Shown piece by piece: positions 10,952-18,828 of a stretch of 64,000 nucleotides of DNA (position 1 is the first letter of the stretch; each line of letters starts with the position of its first letter). This stretch comes from Microbaculum marinum (GTDB lineage Bacteria; Pseudomonadota; Alphaproteobacteria; Rhizobiales; Tepidamorphaceae): the NCBI RefSeq assembly GCF_042646165.1, contig NZ_JBHRTC010000009.1. One strand, given 5' to 3'. The position numbers and the translations under genes were made by a program. The notes beneath the pieces were generated by a model that saw nothing but the letters and a program-made list of their open reading frames with translations, ran no database searches and was not told the origin of the DNA.

Positions 10952-12016
10952 ATGGTCTCTCCAATACGCATATCGATAGACGCCATGGGCGGCGACTTCG
11001 GCCCCTCGGTCGTGGTCCCGGGATGCGCCATTGCGCGCGAGCGATATCCCGACAGCAGCTATCTGTTCTTCGGCGACGAGGCGCTGATCCGGCCGCTGCT
11101 CGAACAGCACCCCGAACTCGCCGCCGTTTCCGAGGTCCAGCACACCGACGTCGCCGTGCGCATGGACGACAAGCCGAGCCAGGCGCTGCGCCACGGCCGG
11201 CGCCGGTCCAGCATGTGGATGGCGCTCGACGCGGTGAAGTCCGGCCGTGCCGACCTGACCGTTTCGGCGGGCAATACCGGCGCCCTGATGGCGATGTCGA
11301 AGCTCTGCCTCAGGATGATGCCGGGCGTCGAGCGGCCGGCGCTGGCGGCAATCTGGCCGACGCTGCGCGGCGAGGGCATCGTGCTGGACGTCGGCGCCAC
11401 GATCGGCTCCGACGCCGAACAGCTGATCGGCTTTGCGGTCATGGGCGAGGCCATGGCGCGGGCGCTGCTGGGAATAGAGCGGCCGACCGTCGGGCTCCTC
11501 AATATCGGCGTCGAGGAGGTCAAGGGGCTTGAATACATCCGCGCCGCCGGCCAGATCCTGCGCGACGGCTCCATTCCCATCGACTACTACGGCTTCATCG
11601 AGGGCGACGACATCGGCAAGGGGACGGTGGACGTGGTCGTCTGCGAAGGCTTCACGGGCAACATCGCCCTGAAGACGGCGGAAGGCACCGCAAAGCAGAT
11701 CGCCCAGTACCTGCGGGAGGGAATGCGGCGCAGCCTGCTCAGTCGGCTCGGCTTCCTGTTCGCCAAGGCGGCCTTCGACACGCTGCGCGAGAAGATGGAC
11801 CCGAGGAAGTCCAACGGCGGCGTCTTCCTCGGTCTGGGCGGAATGGTCATCAAGAGCCACGGCGGAACCGATGCCGAGGGCTATGCGGCCGCCGTCTCGC
11901 TGGGCTATCACCTGTCCCGCAACAATCTCATGGAAAAGATCGCGGAAGGCCTCGGTCACTACAACAGGGACGGGGCGGACGCCGGCCAGGAAACAACCGA
12001 GGTGGTCAACTCGTGA
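10952..12016 (+). CDS. plsX: Phosphate acyltransferase PlsX
   Basis: Converts acyl-ACP to acyl-phosphate, the first step of membrane glycerolipid synthesis through PlsY. The 354-residue product starts MVSPIRISIDAMGGDFGP, the family's N-terminal hallmark, and contains SAGNTGALMAMS and a C-terminal GGxVxLGLxGxVIKSHG-type segment. The open frame runs 165 bases further upstream, but those codons give a non-conserved sequence, so the ATG before DAMGGD is preferred. fabH overlaps the stop by four bases (GTGA), so the two are translationally coupled. Confidence 0.96.
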   Translation: MVSPIRISIDAMGGDFGPSVVVPGCAIARERYPDSSYLFFGDEALIRPLLEQHPELAAVSEVQHTDVAVRMDDKPSQALRHGRRRSSMWMALDAVKSGRADLTVSAGNTGALMAMSKLCLRMMPGVERPALAAIWPTLRGEGIVLDVGATIGSDAEQLIGFAVMGEAMARALLGIERPTVGLLNIGVEEVKGLEYIRAAGQILRDGSIPIDYYGFIEGDDIGKGTVDVVVCEGFTGNIALKTAEGTAKQIAQYLREGMRRSLLSRLGFLFAKAAFDTLREKMDPRKSNGGVFLGLGGMVIKSHGGTDAEGYAAAVSLGYHLSRNNLMEKIAEGLGHYNRDGADAGQETTEVVNS

Positions 12017-12990
12017 AAGTTGTGCGTAGCGTCGTGCGCGGCACGGGCTCCTATTTGCCTGCGCGCGTGCTGACGAATGATGAACTGTCGGAAATGGTCG
12101 ATACCTCCGACGAATGGATCGTCCAGCGCAGCGGCATCCGCGAACGGCATATCGCCGCCGACGGCGAGTACACGTCCGATCTGGCGACCAGTGCGGCGCG
12201 CGCCGCGCTCGAGAATGCCGGCGTCGAGGCGGGCGAGATCGATCTGATCGTGCTGGCGACCGCAACGCCGGACCACACCTTCCCGGCCACCGCCGTCACC
12301 GTGCAGGAACAGCTCGGCATCGAGGGCGGGGCGGCGTTCGACGTCCAGGCGGTCTGCTCCGGCTTCGTCTACGGCCTGTCGACCGCCGACGCGATGCTGC
12401 GGGCCGGCCATGCGCGCAAGGCGCTGGTGATCGGTGCGGAGACCTTCTCGCGGATCCTCGACTGGACCGACCGGGCGACCTGCGTCCTGTTCGGCGACGG
12501 CGCCGGCGCGGTCGTGCTTGAGGCCGTCGGGCAGTCCGGCGACAAGGCCGACCGCGGCATCCTGTCGGCCCGGTTGCGCTCCGACGGCAGGCATCTCGAC
12601 AAGCTCTACGTGGATGGCGGCCCCTCGACGACGGGAACGGCCGGGCATCTGCGCATGCAGGGCAGGGAAGTGTTCCGCCACGCCGTGGGCCTGGTCTCCG
12701 ACGTCATCGACGGCGCCCTGGAGGATGCCGGCGTCGAGGCCGCGGACATCGACTGGTTCGTCCCGCACCAGGCCAACAAGCGCATCATCGATGCGACCGC
12801 CCGCAAGTTCGGCTGGCCCGAAGAGAAGGTCGTGGTCACCGTCGATAAGCACGGCAATACGTCGGCGGCGTCGATCCCGCTTGCGCTCGACGTCGCCTGG
12901 CGGGACGGACGGATCCGGCCCGGCCAGCTGGTGATGCTCGAGGCCATGGGCGGTGGACTGACCTGGGGCGCCGCGCTCGTGCGCTGGTAG
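12013..12990 (+). CDS. fabH: 3-oxoacyl-ACP synthase III (FabH)
   Basis: Starts fatty-acid elongation by condensing acetyl-CoA with malonyl-ACP. The 325-residue thiolase-fold protein has the full catalytic triad: Cys115 in VQAVCSGF, His252 in PHQANKRI and Asn282 in KHGNTSAAS. The start is GTG and overlaps the plsX stop, which supports that start. It is followed by ihfA after about 110 bases that contain a plausible separate promoter. The length and motifs are canonical. Confidence 0.97.
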   Translation: MKVVRSVVRGTGSYLPARVLTNDELSEMVDTSDEWIVQRSGIRERHIAADGEYTSDLATSAARAALENAGVEAGEIDLIVLATATPDHTFPATAVTVQEQLGIEGGAAFDVQAVCSGFVYGLSTADAMLRAGHARKALVIGAETFSRILDWTDRATCVLFGDGAGAVVLEAVGQSGDKADRGILSARLRSDGRHLDKLYVDGGPSTTGTAGHLRMQGREVFRHAVGLVSDVIDGALEDAGVEAADIDWFVPHQANKRIIDATARKFGWPEEKVVVTVDKHGNTSAASIPLALDVAWRDGRIRPGQLVMLEAMGGGLTWGAALVRW

Positions 12991-13021
12991 CCGATCTTTG
13001 GGCTGCGGCCCATCGTGTCGG

Positions 13022-13050
13022 TTGACCGCGGGCCCACTACCGAATAGCGT
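13022..13050 (+). promoter_or_regulatory. Possible promoter for ihfA
   Basis: TTGACC at 13022-13027 is followed after 17 bases by TAGCGT at 13045-13050, about 50 bases ahead of the ihfA start. The -35 is good and the -10 is only partly consensus, so this is a weak call based on spacing and position. Confidence 0.3.
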
Positions 13051-13101
13051 TTTCGCCTCAGGGGCGTAGCCGGCGCGGCGGCGGTTATGGAGCGAGGACG
13101 G

Positions 13102-13413
13102 ATGGGGGAAAATACGGTCACCCGGGCGGATCTCTGCGAGGCGGTCTACCAGAAGGTGGGGCTTTCGCGGACGGAGTCCGCCGATCTGGTCGAGCTGGTG
13201 CTCTCCCAGATCGCCGACTGCCTCGAGTCGGGCGAGACGGTTAAACTGTCCTCCTTCGGATCGTTCGTGGTCCGCGAGAAGGGGGAACGCATCGGCCGCA
13301 ACCCGAAGACCGGCGAGGAGGTGCCGATCGCCCCGCGCAGGGTCCTGGTGTTCAAGCCGAGCGCGGTGCTGAAACAGCGCATCAACAATGGCGTGGATGA
13401 CGAAACCGACTGA
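13102..13413 (+). CDS. ihfA: Integration host factor subunit alpha
   Basis: Nucleoid protein that, with IhfB, bends DNA at specific sites and assists transcription, recombination and replication. The 103-residue product has the HU/IHF fold, with FGSFVVREKGERIGRNPKTGEEVP covering the beta arms (DNA-intercalating proline in the arm) and a C-terminal FKPSAVLKQRIN. Two in-frame ATGs exist. The second, giving MGENTVTRADL, has GAGG at the right distance and gives the usual IhfA length; the first would add five residues. merR follows 45 bases downstream, as in related genomes. Confidence 0.95.
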   Translation: MGENTVTRADLCEAVYQKVGLSRTESADLVELVLSQIADCLESGETVKLSSFGSFVVREKGERIGRNPKTGEEVPIAPRRVLVFKPSAVLKQRINNGVDDETD

Positions 13414-13458
13414 TCCGCCCGCTGGACCGGCAACGCCTGATCGACGTCGGATTCCGCT

Positions 13459-14064
13459 ATGACTGAAAAATCACCCGAAGCGTTCCGGACGATCAGCGAG
13501 GTCGCCGACGAACTCGACCTCCCGCAGCACGTGTTGCGGTTCTGGGAAACCCGGTTCGCGCAGATCAAGCCGCTCAAGCGCGGCGGCGGCCGACGCTACT
13601 ACCGTCCCGAGGATGTCAGTCTTCTCAAGGGAATACGCCATCTTCTTTATGGCGAAGGCTACACGATCAAGGGTGTTCAGAAGATCCTGAAGGAGCAGGG
13701 CGTCCGATTCGTAGCCGCGTCGGCGGAGCCCGCGCCGGAGCAGCAGCGTCCGGCTCCTGCCGAACCGTCGCGACACGCCGATCCGCCTCCGCATGCCTCC
13801 CCCGCCGGGCCCACCGAGAGCTTCGATGAGCCGGCGGAGCCGGTCGTCCGAAGCGCTCCCGAGGCGCCGCGCCGTCCGGCGGCTCAAACGCCGCCGCACG
13901 CTTCCCATCCCCCGTCGCAAGGTCAGGGTCCGGTTGCCGGCCAGTCCCCCGCTGCCCGTCAGGCCCCCGTTGCCAGCCAGACGATGTCGTCCGAAGACGT
14001 CCGGCAGCTCAAGGCGGCCCTGTTCGAACTCATCGAGTGCAAGCGCATTCTCGACGCGGTGTGA
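13459..14064 (+). CDS. MerR family transcriptional regulator
   Basis: 201-residue predicted DNA-binding protein. Residues 9-80 form a MerR-type winged helix-turn-helix (FRTISEVADELDLP, then LRFWETRF and the wing GGGRRYYRPEDV). The middle (about 85-175) is Pro/Ala/Gln-rich and probably disordered. The C-terminus has a short helix, QLKAALFELIECKRIL. There is no cysteine-based metal-sensing loop. A MerR gene next to ihfA is a standard alphaproteobacterial arrangement as I recall it; its effector is not known from sequence. The gene ends eight bases before the convergent Hint-domain gene. Confidence 0.9.
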   Translation: MTEKSPEAFRTISEVADELDLPQHVLRFWETRFAQIKPLKRGGGRRYYRPEDVSLLKGIRHLLYGEGYTIKGVQKILKEQGVRFVAASAEPAPEQQRPAPAEPSRHADPPPHASPAGPTESFDEPAEPVVRSAPEAPRRPAAQTPPHASHPPSQGQGPVAGQSPAARQAPVASQTMSSEDVRQLKAALFELIECKRILDAV

Positions 14065-14072
14065 CCGTCAGG

Positions 14073-15437
14073 TCAGGCGACCAGGGCCAGGTCGCCGGCA
14101 TCCCGCTCGCCGGCATCCCGCTCGCCGGCCGCGCCTGCCGGTGCGATCCACTGGCGCTGGTCGCCCCCGCTCACCGAAAGCGTCACCGTCACCTCGCCAG
14201 TCATGCCGGCCCACAGCGATCCCGGCAGCAGCGCCCGGCCGGTGGTCCAGCGGACTGCGTCGCGGCCGGCGCCTTCCGGGGCATGGAATCCGAAGCTCAG
14301 GCGCGGATCGTCCGCCCGGATCCGCCGGGCCTCGCCGGTCACGTCGGTCAGCGTCAGGTGCCGGACTGCCACGCCCAGGTTGCGCCGGTCGGGGCTTGCC
14401 TGATGATGGTGCGGCACCCAGGACGAGGACACGAGCCATGCCTCCCAGGCGCCTGCCGGAAGCGTCACGCGCAGCTTTCCGCCTTGCTCTTCCGGCCGCA
14501 GCACCGCGCCGCCGGCCTCGACCGATAGATCGGCTTCGACGTCTGCGTGTGCCCAGCCCAGCCGACGGGCCCGTGCCTCGAGTCGTGCTCGCACAGCCTC
14601 GACGATCCTGCCGTGGGTAACGAAAGGCAGGCAGAAGGGCAGGTCGGCCGGCTCCGCGTCCCGGCGCTCGGATTCCGGCGCGACGTCGGCCCCATCGAAG
14701 AAGGCCCGGTTGCCGCAGTCGAGGTAGGTTTCCGCGGGCAATCCGTTGGCGACGACGACGTCGTGGCCGCCCTCGAGTTCGATGTGGTGGTAGTCGATCG
14801 TGTCGACCGGCACCTGCTGGATCGTCGCGCCGTTGACGAGCGATCCGATCGGGACCAGCACGGCATCCGTTTCCGTCACCATGACCGCGTGCGCCGGCGA
14901 CAGCCACAGCTCTCGCTCCGGCAGGCCGGGACCGAAGGCGTCGGATGCGACCCGTACCGGCCAGGCCTGGCGCGGATTGGTGGTGGCGCGGCAGTCGACG
15001 CTGCGCGCGCCGGTCCACTGAATGGCTCGTTCCTCGCCCGAGGCCGTCACCACGGTGTCGCCCTCGGCCAGCGTCTCGACCGGCACGTCCCCGTTCGGCG
15101 TCCGGATCATCGTGCCGGCGGCGAAGCAGACGGTCATGGGTTCTGCGGTGTAGGTGATCTCCGACCCATTCGAATAAAACGAATCGCTTAGAAAGTATTT
15201 GTTGCCATTGTTGATATGCTGAATGACGATATTTTCCCCCGTATGGCCCAGGTAGTTATACTCCTGACTTGCGATGCCCACGTGATCATCGCTGATGTCG
15301 CCAAATATGGTCAGGTCATCCTCCGCTCCGTCATATATATCGAAAGCGATAAAACCGTTAGGCGGATTGGTGTAGACGCTTACTACGGTATTATCGCCAT
15401 TGATGACGTGAATATAAGTGAAATTCTTCTCGGCCAT
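14073..15437 (-). CDS. Hint-domain (Hedgehog/intein-type) protein, downstream copy of a tandem pair
   Basis: 454 residues. The N-terminal part (1-103) is Asp/Asn/Tyr/Thr-rich with no signal peptide. A Hint domain starts at Cys104 (CFAAGTMIRTPNGDVPVETL), with a later LSPAHAVMV block and YLDCGNRAFF, the layout of the Hint_2 family often found in large or secreted alphaproteobacterial proteins. A C-terminal region of about 200 residues has no recognised domain. Hint domains can self-cleave at the first Cys, but whether this one does is unknown. From the Hint domain onward it is very similar to the next gene, while the first 100 residues differ except for a shared DLTIFGDI-type motif. GGGGGAAC lies before the ATG. 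Its job in the cell is not known. Confidence 0.82.
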   Translation of the reverse strand: MAEKNFTYIHVINGDNTVVSVYTNPPNGFIAFDIYDGAEDDLTIFGDISDDHVGIASQEYNYLGHTGENIVIQHINNGNKYFLSDSFYSNGSEITYTAEPMTVCFAAGTMIRTPNGDVPVETLAEGDTVVTASGEERAIQWTGARSVDCRATTNPRQAWPVRVASDAFGPGLPERELWLSPAHAVMVTETDAVLVPIGSLVNGATIQQVPVDTIDYHHIELEGGHDVVVANGLPAETYLDCGNRAFFDGADVAPESERRDAEPADLPFCLPFVTHGRIVEAVRARLEARARRLGWAHADVEADLSVEAGGAVLRPEEQGGKLRVTLPAGAWEAWLVSSSWVPHHHQASPDRRNLGVAVRHLTLTDVTGEARRIRADDPRLSFGFHAPEGAGRDAVRWTTGRALLPGSLWAGMTGEVTVTLSVSGGDQRQWIAPAGAAGERDAGERDAGDLALVA

Positions 15438-15816
15438 GCTGTTCCCCCAATCAACGAGACCGAACTGCGTCCGGCGTGCCTGTCGATCCGATTTCCCGCA
15501 AAAAGCGTAACATACGGACCGGGTTTGACCAGCAAAAACTCACCGTGCGTCATGTGCGCGCCGCGGCCGTGCCGCGCCGGCTGCTACGTTCCGTAGAGGT
15601 GCGATCGGCAGGCGCGATGATCGTCGCAGCGCACGTGCTCGGCCGCGCCATCGTGGCGCCGGCCCGCACCTCCACGGTGGAGGAATCGCACGACGGGACG
15701 CGGCGGTTCGGTAGCGTCGAGGTGCAGGAACCCCTGGCGCCGACGGTCCCGGGTCTGACCAGGGCCGTGCTGCGCGAACCATCGGACGCAGGAGTCTGCG
15801 CGCCGCGACCCTGCCG
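15438..15816. other. Intergenic stretch between the two Hint genes
   Basis: 379 bases between the stop of the upstream copy and the start of the downstream copy. No convincing gene is seen on either strand. It contains a 15-base inverted repeat with a one-base centre at 15669-15683 (CCTCCAC-G-GTGGAGG) that lacks a T run. The part nearest the downstream gene is less GC-rich than the rest and may hold its promoter, but no clear -35/-10 pair was found. Confidence 0.5.
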
Positions 15817-17151
15817 TCAGGCGACCAGGGACAAATTGCGGGCGTGCCGCTCGTCGGCCGCGCCCTGCGGTGGGATCCACCTGCGCGTTTCGCCTGCATC
15901 GACGTCGAGCGTCAGCGTCACCTCGCCGGTCATGTCGGCCCACAGCGATCCCGGCAGCAGCGCCCGGCCGGTGGTCCAGCGGATTGAGTCTCGGCGGGCG
16001 CCCTCCGGGGCATGGAATCCGAAGCTCAGGCGCGGATCGTCCGCCCGGATGCGCCGGGCCTCGCCGGTCACGTCGGTCAGCGTCAGGTGCCGGAAGGCGA
16101 CGCCGATGTTGCGCCTGTCGGCGCTGGCGCGGTGGTGCTGCGGCACCCAGGAGGACGACACCAGCCACGCCTCGCGGGCGTCGACGGGCAGCGTCACCCG
16201 CAGCTTTTCGTCATGTTCTTCCGGCCGCAGCACTGCGCCGCCGGTCTCGACCGATAGATCGGCATCGGCGTCCTCGGCCGTCCAGCCCAGCCGGCGGGCC
16301 TGGGCCTCGAGCCGTGCCCGCACAGCCTCGACGATCCTGCCATGGGTAATGAAAGGCAGGCAGAAGGGCAGGTCGGCAGGGTCGATTTCCTCGCGCTCGG
16401 CTTCCGGCGCGACGTCGGCCCCTTCAAAGAAGGCCCGGTTGCCGCAGTCAAGATAGGTTTCGGCGGGCAATCCGTTGGCGACGACGACGTCGTGGCTGTC
16501 GAGTTCGATGTGGTGATAGGCCATCGTGTCTACGGGCACCTGCTGGATCGTCGCCCCGTTGACGAGCGATCCGATCGGGACGAGCACGTGATCGCCGACC
16601 GTCACCATCACCGCGTGCGCTGGCGACAGCCACAGCTCGCGCTCCGGCAGGCCTGGGCCGAAGGCGTCGGCCGCGACCCTTATCGGCCAGGCCTGGCGCG
16701 GATTGGTGGTGGCGCCGCAGTCGACGCTGCGCGCCCCGGTCCAGCGTATGGCGCGTTTCTCGCCGGTCGCGGTGACCACGACGTCACCCTCGGCCAGCGC
16801 CTCGACCTGAACGTCCCCGCCCGGCGTCCGGATCAGCGTGCCGGCGGCGAAGCAGACCAACGGCTCGGCCGTGTAGGTGACTTCGCTTCCGTCGCTGTAA
16901 GAGGAGTTCGTGAAAAGGTACTTGCCGCCGGTCGTGAGAGCGACCACTCCATCTGGTGTATAGCCAAGATAGAATGCATCGTATAAACCAGTACCATCAA
17001 TATACTCCAATTTATCGCCAACAATATCGCCGAAGATGGTCAAATTGTCGTCTGGTCCATCAGAACTATCGTGTATATATGTGGCCTCACTGCTCGAACC
17101 GGAAACAATGTTGTCGGATTCGAGTTTAACTTTATATTGATATATTGGCAT
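15817..17151 (-). CDS. Hint-domain (Hedgehog/intein-type) protein, upstream copy of a tandem pair
   Basis: 444 residues. The N-terminal 99 residues (MPIYQYKVKLESDN...) are polar and differ from the sister protein. They are followed by a Hint domain from Cys100 (CFAAGTLIRTPGGDVQVEAL) with LSPAHAVMV and YLDCGNRAFF, then an uncharacterised C-terminal half nearly the same as the sister's, both ending NLSLVA or DLALVA. GGAGGAAA stands just before the chosen ATG, which rejects a longer frame of 38 more residues. The first 300 coding bases are clearly richer in A/T than the rest of the gene. Like its sister it lacks a classical signal peptide; Hint_2 proteins are often exported by type I systems, but no such system is nearby. 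Confidence 0.82.
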   Translation of the reverse strand: MPIYQYKVKLESDNIVSGSSSEATYIHDSSDGPDDNLTIFGDIVGDKLEYIDGTGLYDAFYLGYTPDGVVALTTGGKYLFTNSSYSDGSEVTYTAEPLVCFAAGTLIRTPGGDVQVEALAEGDVVVTATGEKRAIRWTGARSVDCGATTNPRQAWPIRVAADAFGPGLPERELWLSPAHAVMVTVGDHVLVPIGSLVNGATIQQVPVDTMAYHHIELDSHDVVVANGLPAETYLDCGNRAFFEGADVAPEAEREEIDPADLPFCLPFITHGRIVEAVRARLEAQARRLGWTAEDADADLSVETGGAVLRPEEHDEKLRVTLPVDAREAWLVSSSWVPQHHRASADRRNIGVAFRHLTLTDVTGEARRIRADDPRLSFGFHAPEGARRDSIRWTTGRALLPGSLWADMTGEVTLTLDVDAGETRRWIPPQGAADERHARNLSLVA

Positions 17152-17248
17152 GCTTTCCTCCAGGCATCCCGCTGGCCCTCGACTTCCGCATGAAGAAGCC
17201 GGCTGACAACCTTCCGATACGCAGTGCAGCGGAGAAGTTGACTTGTTA

Positions 17249-17278
17249 AGTTTACCTTGCGGCACTTTCGAACGTCAA
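17249..17278 (-). promoter_or_regulatory. Predicted promoter of the Hint gene pair
   Basis: Reading the minus strand, TTGACG (17273-17278) and TAAACT (17249-17254) are 18 bases apart, about 100 bases ahead of the first Hint ATG in a locally A/T-rich stretch. Sequence match is good but untested. Confidence 0.4.
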
Positions 17279-17354
17279 GGCGAGTGTCGTGTGCCGGGAT
17301 CCGGAAGGTCTGCGAAGGACGTGCGGTATCGGCTTCGCTCGCAGGAGGCCTGTC

Positions 17355-17377
17355 CCTCGGCTTCGTGGAAGCCGAGG
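17355..17377. terminator. Perfect hairpin downstream of the 72-residue gene
   Basis: A 10-bp perfect stem (CCTCGGCTTC pairing with GAAGCCGAGG) around a three-base GTG loop, 98 bases past the small minus-strand gene. There is no T run on either side, so termination is only one possibility. Confidence 0.35.
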
Positions 17378-17474
17378 CCCGGCTGCGGGCTATCTGACCC
17401 GATCTGGCGGCAAATGTCGGCCGTGTCAGTAGGCGTCTGCGGTATCAGGCCCCCGATCTCCGGGCGCTTCGGTG

Positions 17475-17693
17475 TCAGATGCGGCCGAATCCCGAGGCGT
17501 TGGTGTAGGCCACCCAGGTATCCATGGCGCGCCGCTTGCGTTCGGACAGTTGGTCGACCAGGTCGGCGATCGCCGGATCCGCGTTCGGCTGGTCGGCCTT
17601 CTTGACGGCCGCCCGCAGCTTGTCGGCGGCGTCGTTCAGGTCCGCCATCGCCGCGTCCCAGGCGCTGTAGGTCTCGTGATGATGCTCTGCCAT
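17475..17693 (-). CDS. 72-residue protein of unknown function
   Basis: Small soluble protein, MAEHHHETYSAWDAAMADLN..., ending NASGFGRI. Beyond the early His triplet it is rich in Ala, Asp and Lys and is predicted by eye to be largely helical, with an amphipathic stretch from about residue 12 to 60. It has no signal peptide, cysteines or recognised motif. GGGAGAAG precedes the ATG at good spacing, which is the main reason to believe it is a gene. It lies between the Hint pair and tRNA-Pro and has its own strand neighbour only in the Hint genes. I do not recognise a family. Confidence 0.65.
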   Translation of the reverse strand: MAEHHHETYSAWDAAMADLNDAADKLRAAVKKADQPNADPAIADLVDQLSERKRRAMDTWVAYTNASGFGRI

Positions 17694-17821
17694 GCGCTTC
17701 TCCCGGTTTCGCGTGTCGCCTCACAGTGCCAGAAGCCGGCGCTGCCGTCATGCGGTCGAAACGTCATCCGGGCTTGAGGGGATCGGCCGGACCGGATAGA
17801 AGGACGTCAGCCTAACGGCGT

Positions 17822-17899
17822 CGGAGCGTAGCGCAGCCCGGTTAGCGCACTAGTCTGGGGGACTAGGGGTCGGGAGTTCAAATCTCCCCGCTCCGACCA
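17822..17899 (+). tRNA. tRNA-Pro (anticodon GGG)
   Basis: Full cloverleaf: 7-bp acceptor CGGAGCG/CGCTCCG, D arm GCGC/GCGC, anticodon stem CTAGT/ACTAG with loop CTGGGGG giving anticodon GGG, T arm GGGAG/CTCCC with TTCAAAT loop, discriminator A and an encoded CCA. It reads proline codons CCC and CCU. In related genomes I recall a tRNA-Pro soon after the ihfA-merR pair; here the Hint genes intervene. Confidence 0.95.
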
Positions 17900-18027
17900 A
17901 TCACCTTCGCCGAGGGCAGGCCGATCATCAGCTTTTCGATTCCGCCAGAATGGTGCAGCGATGGTCGGTATGCGCCGGGATCGGCATGTCGTGGTCGTGC
18001 GCTGAATGTTTGAAGGCAGCCGGTGAA

Positions 18028-18828
18028 ATGCCCCAGGTCGAGCAGGTGAGCCCGCAGCAGGCCAGTCTTCCGGCAGGATCGGAAGAGCCGACGCTCGAGG
18101 CGTTCTTCGCCGGCCTCGCCCCCGATCTTCGCTCGCAATGGGCGTGGGACAACTACAAGCCGACGATCGAGGCGCTGTCGCGGACGTTCGGCCTGCGGCG
18201 CCTGATCGAGATCGGCGGCGGCCGCGACCCGCTGTTCACCCCGGACGAAGCCGCCGGTCTCGGCATCGAACTGACGATCAACGATATCTCCGAGGAAGAA
18301 CTGCGCCACGCCCCGGCCGCCTTTTCCAGGGCCCGCTTCGACGTTGCCGGCGACCTGGGCGCTGCCGGGCTCTACGCGGGGCAGTACGATCTGGCGTTTT
18401 CGCGGATGGTGTTCGAGCATGTCGCCGACGGCAGGCGGGCCTGGGGGAACCTCTGCGAGGTTCTGGCGCCGGGCGGCGTCGCCATCGCCTTCGTGCCGAC
18501 GCTCTACGCGCTGCCCTATGTCGCCAACATCGTCATCCCGGAAGCGGTGTCGCAGCGCATCGTCAAGATGCTCTACAAACACCGCACCGACGACGAGGAC
18601 CCGAAGTTCCCCGCGCACTATTCCTGGACCTACGGAAGCGAGCGCAAGCTGGTGCCGATGCTCAGGTCGGTCGGGTTCAGCGAGGCGGTCGTGGTGCCGT
18701 TCTACTACCACGACTATTTCGAGCGCATCCCGGTGCTGCGGCAGATCGACAACCTGGCCAACCGCGTGGCGGCCGCGCGGGACTGGCGCTTCCTTACCAG
18801 CTACGCCTACATAGCTGCGCGCAAGTAG
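18028..18828 (+). CDS. Class I SAM-dependent methyltransferase domain protein
   Basis: 266 residues from the chosen ATG (MPQVEQVSPQQ). Upstream in-frame ATGs at 17950 and 17986 are possible but add Cys-containing residues that look non-conserved. The Rossmann-type methyltransferase core is visible: IEIGGGRDPLFTP as motif I, TINDIS as the acidic second strand, DLAFSRMVFEHV as motif IV and LCEVLAPGGVAIAFVPT as motif V. The C-terminal third (HYSWTYGSERKLVPML) resembles methyltransferases of polysaccharide clusters. It converges with and overlaps the ligase gene by 22 bases. The substrate is probably a sugar or glycolipid, inferred from context only. Confidence 0.8.
   Translation: MPQVEQVSPQQASLPAGSEEPTLEAFFAGLAPDLRSQWAWDNYKPTIEALSRTFGLRRLIEIGGGRDPLFTPDEAAGLGIELTINDISEEELRHAPAAFSRARFDVAGDLGAAGLYAGQYDLAFSRMVFEHVADGRRAWGNLCEVLAPGGVAIAFVPTLYALPYVANIVIPEAVSQRIVKMLYKHRTDDEDPKFPAHYSWTYGSERKLVPMLRSVGFSEAVVVPFYYHDYFERIPVLRQIDNLANRVAAARDWRFLTSYAYIAARK

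Larger units (their letters stand above)
14073..16862. repeat. Direct repeat formed by two paralogous Hint-domain genes
   Basis: The unit at about 14073-15125 and the unit at about 15817-16862 are highly similar at DNA level in the same orientation. For example, the stretches around 14196-14270 and 15930-16005 differ at only a few bases. The similarity covers the Hint domain and the C-terminal region and drops sharply upstream of the Hint cysteine codon. I judged similarity by eye and computed no identity value. Confidence 0.75.
17152..17474. other. Non-coding stretch upstream of the Hint genes
   Basis: 323 bases between the 72-residue gene and the first Hint gene. It holds the predicted Hint promoter and a perfect hairpin, both listed separately. 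No further reading frame looks real. Confidence 0.5.

Noticed and set aside
17822..17899. tRNA-Pro as an attachment site of an integrated element
   Set aside because: No integrase and no repeated tRNA fragment were found in the window.
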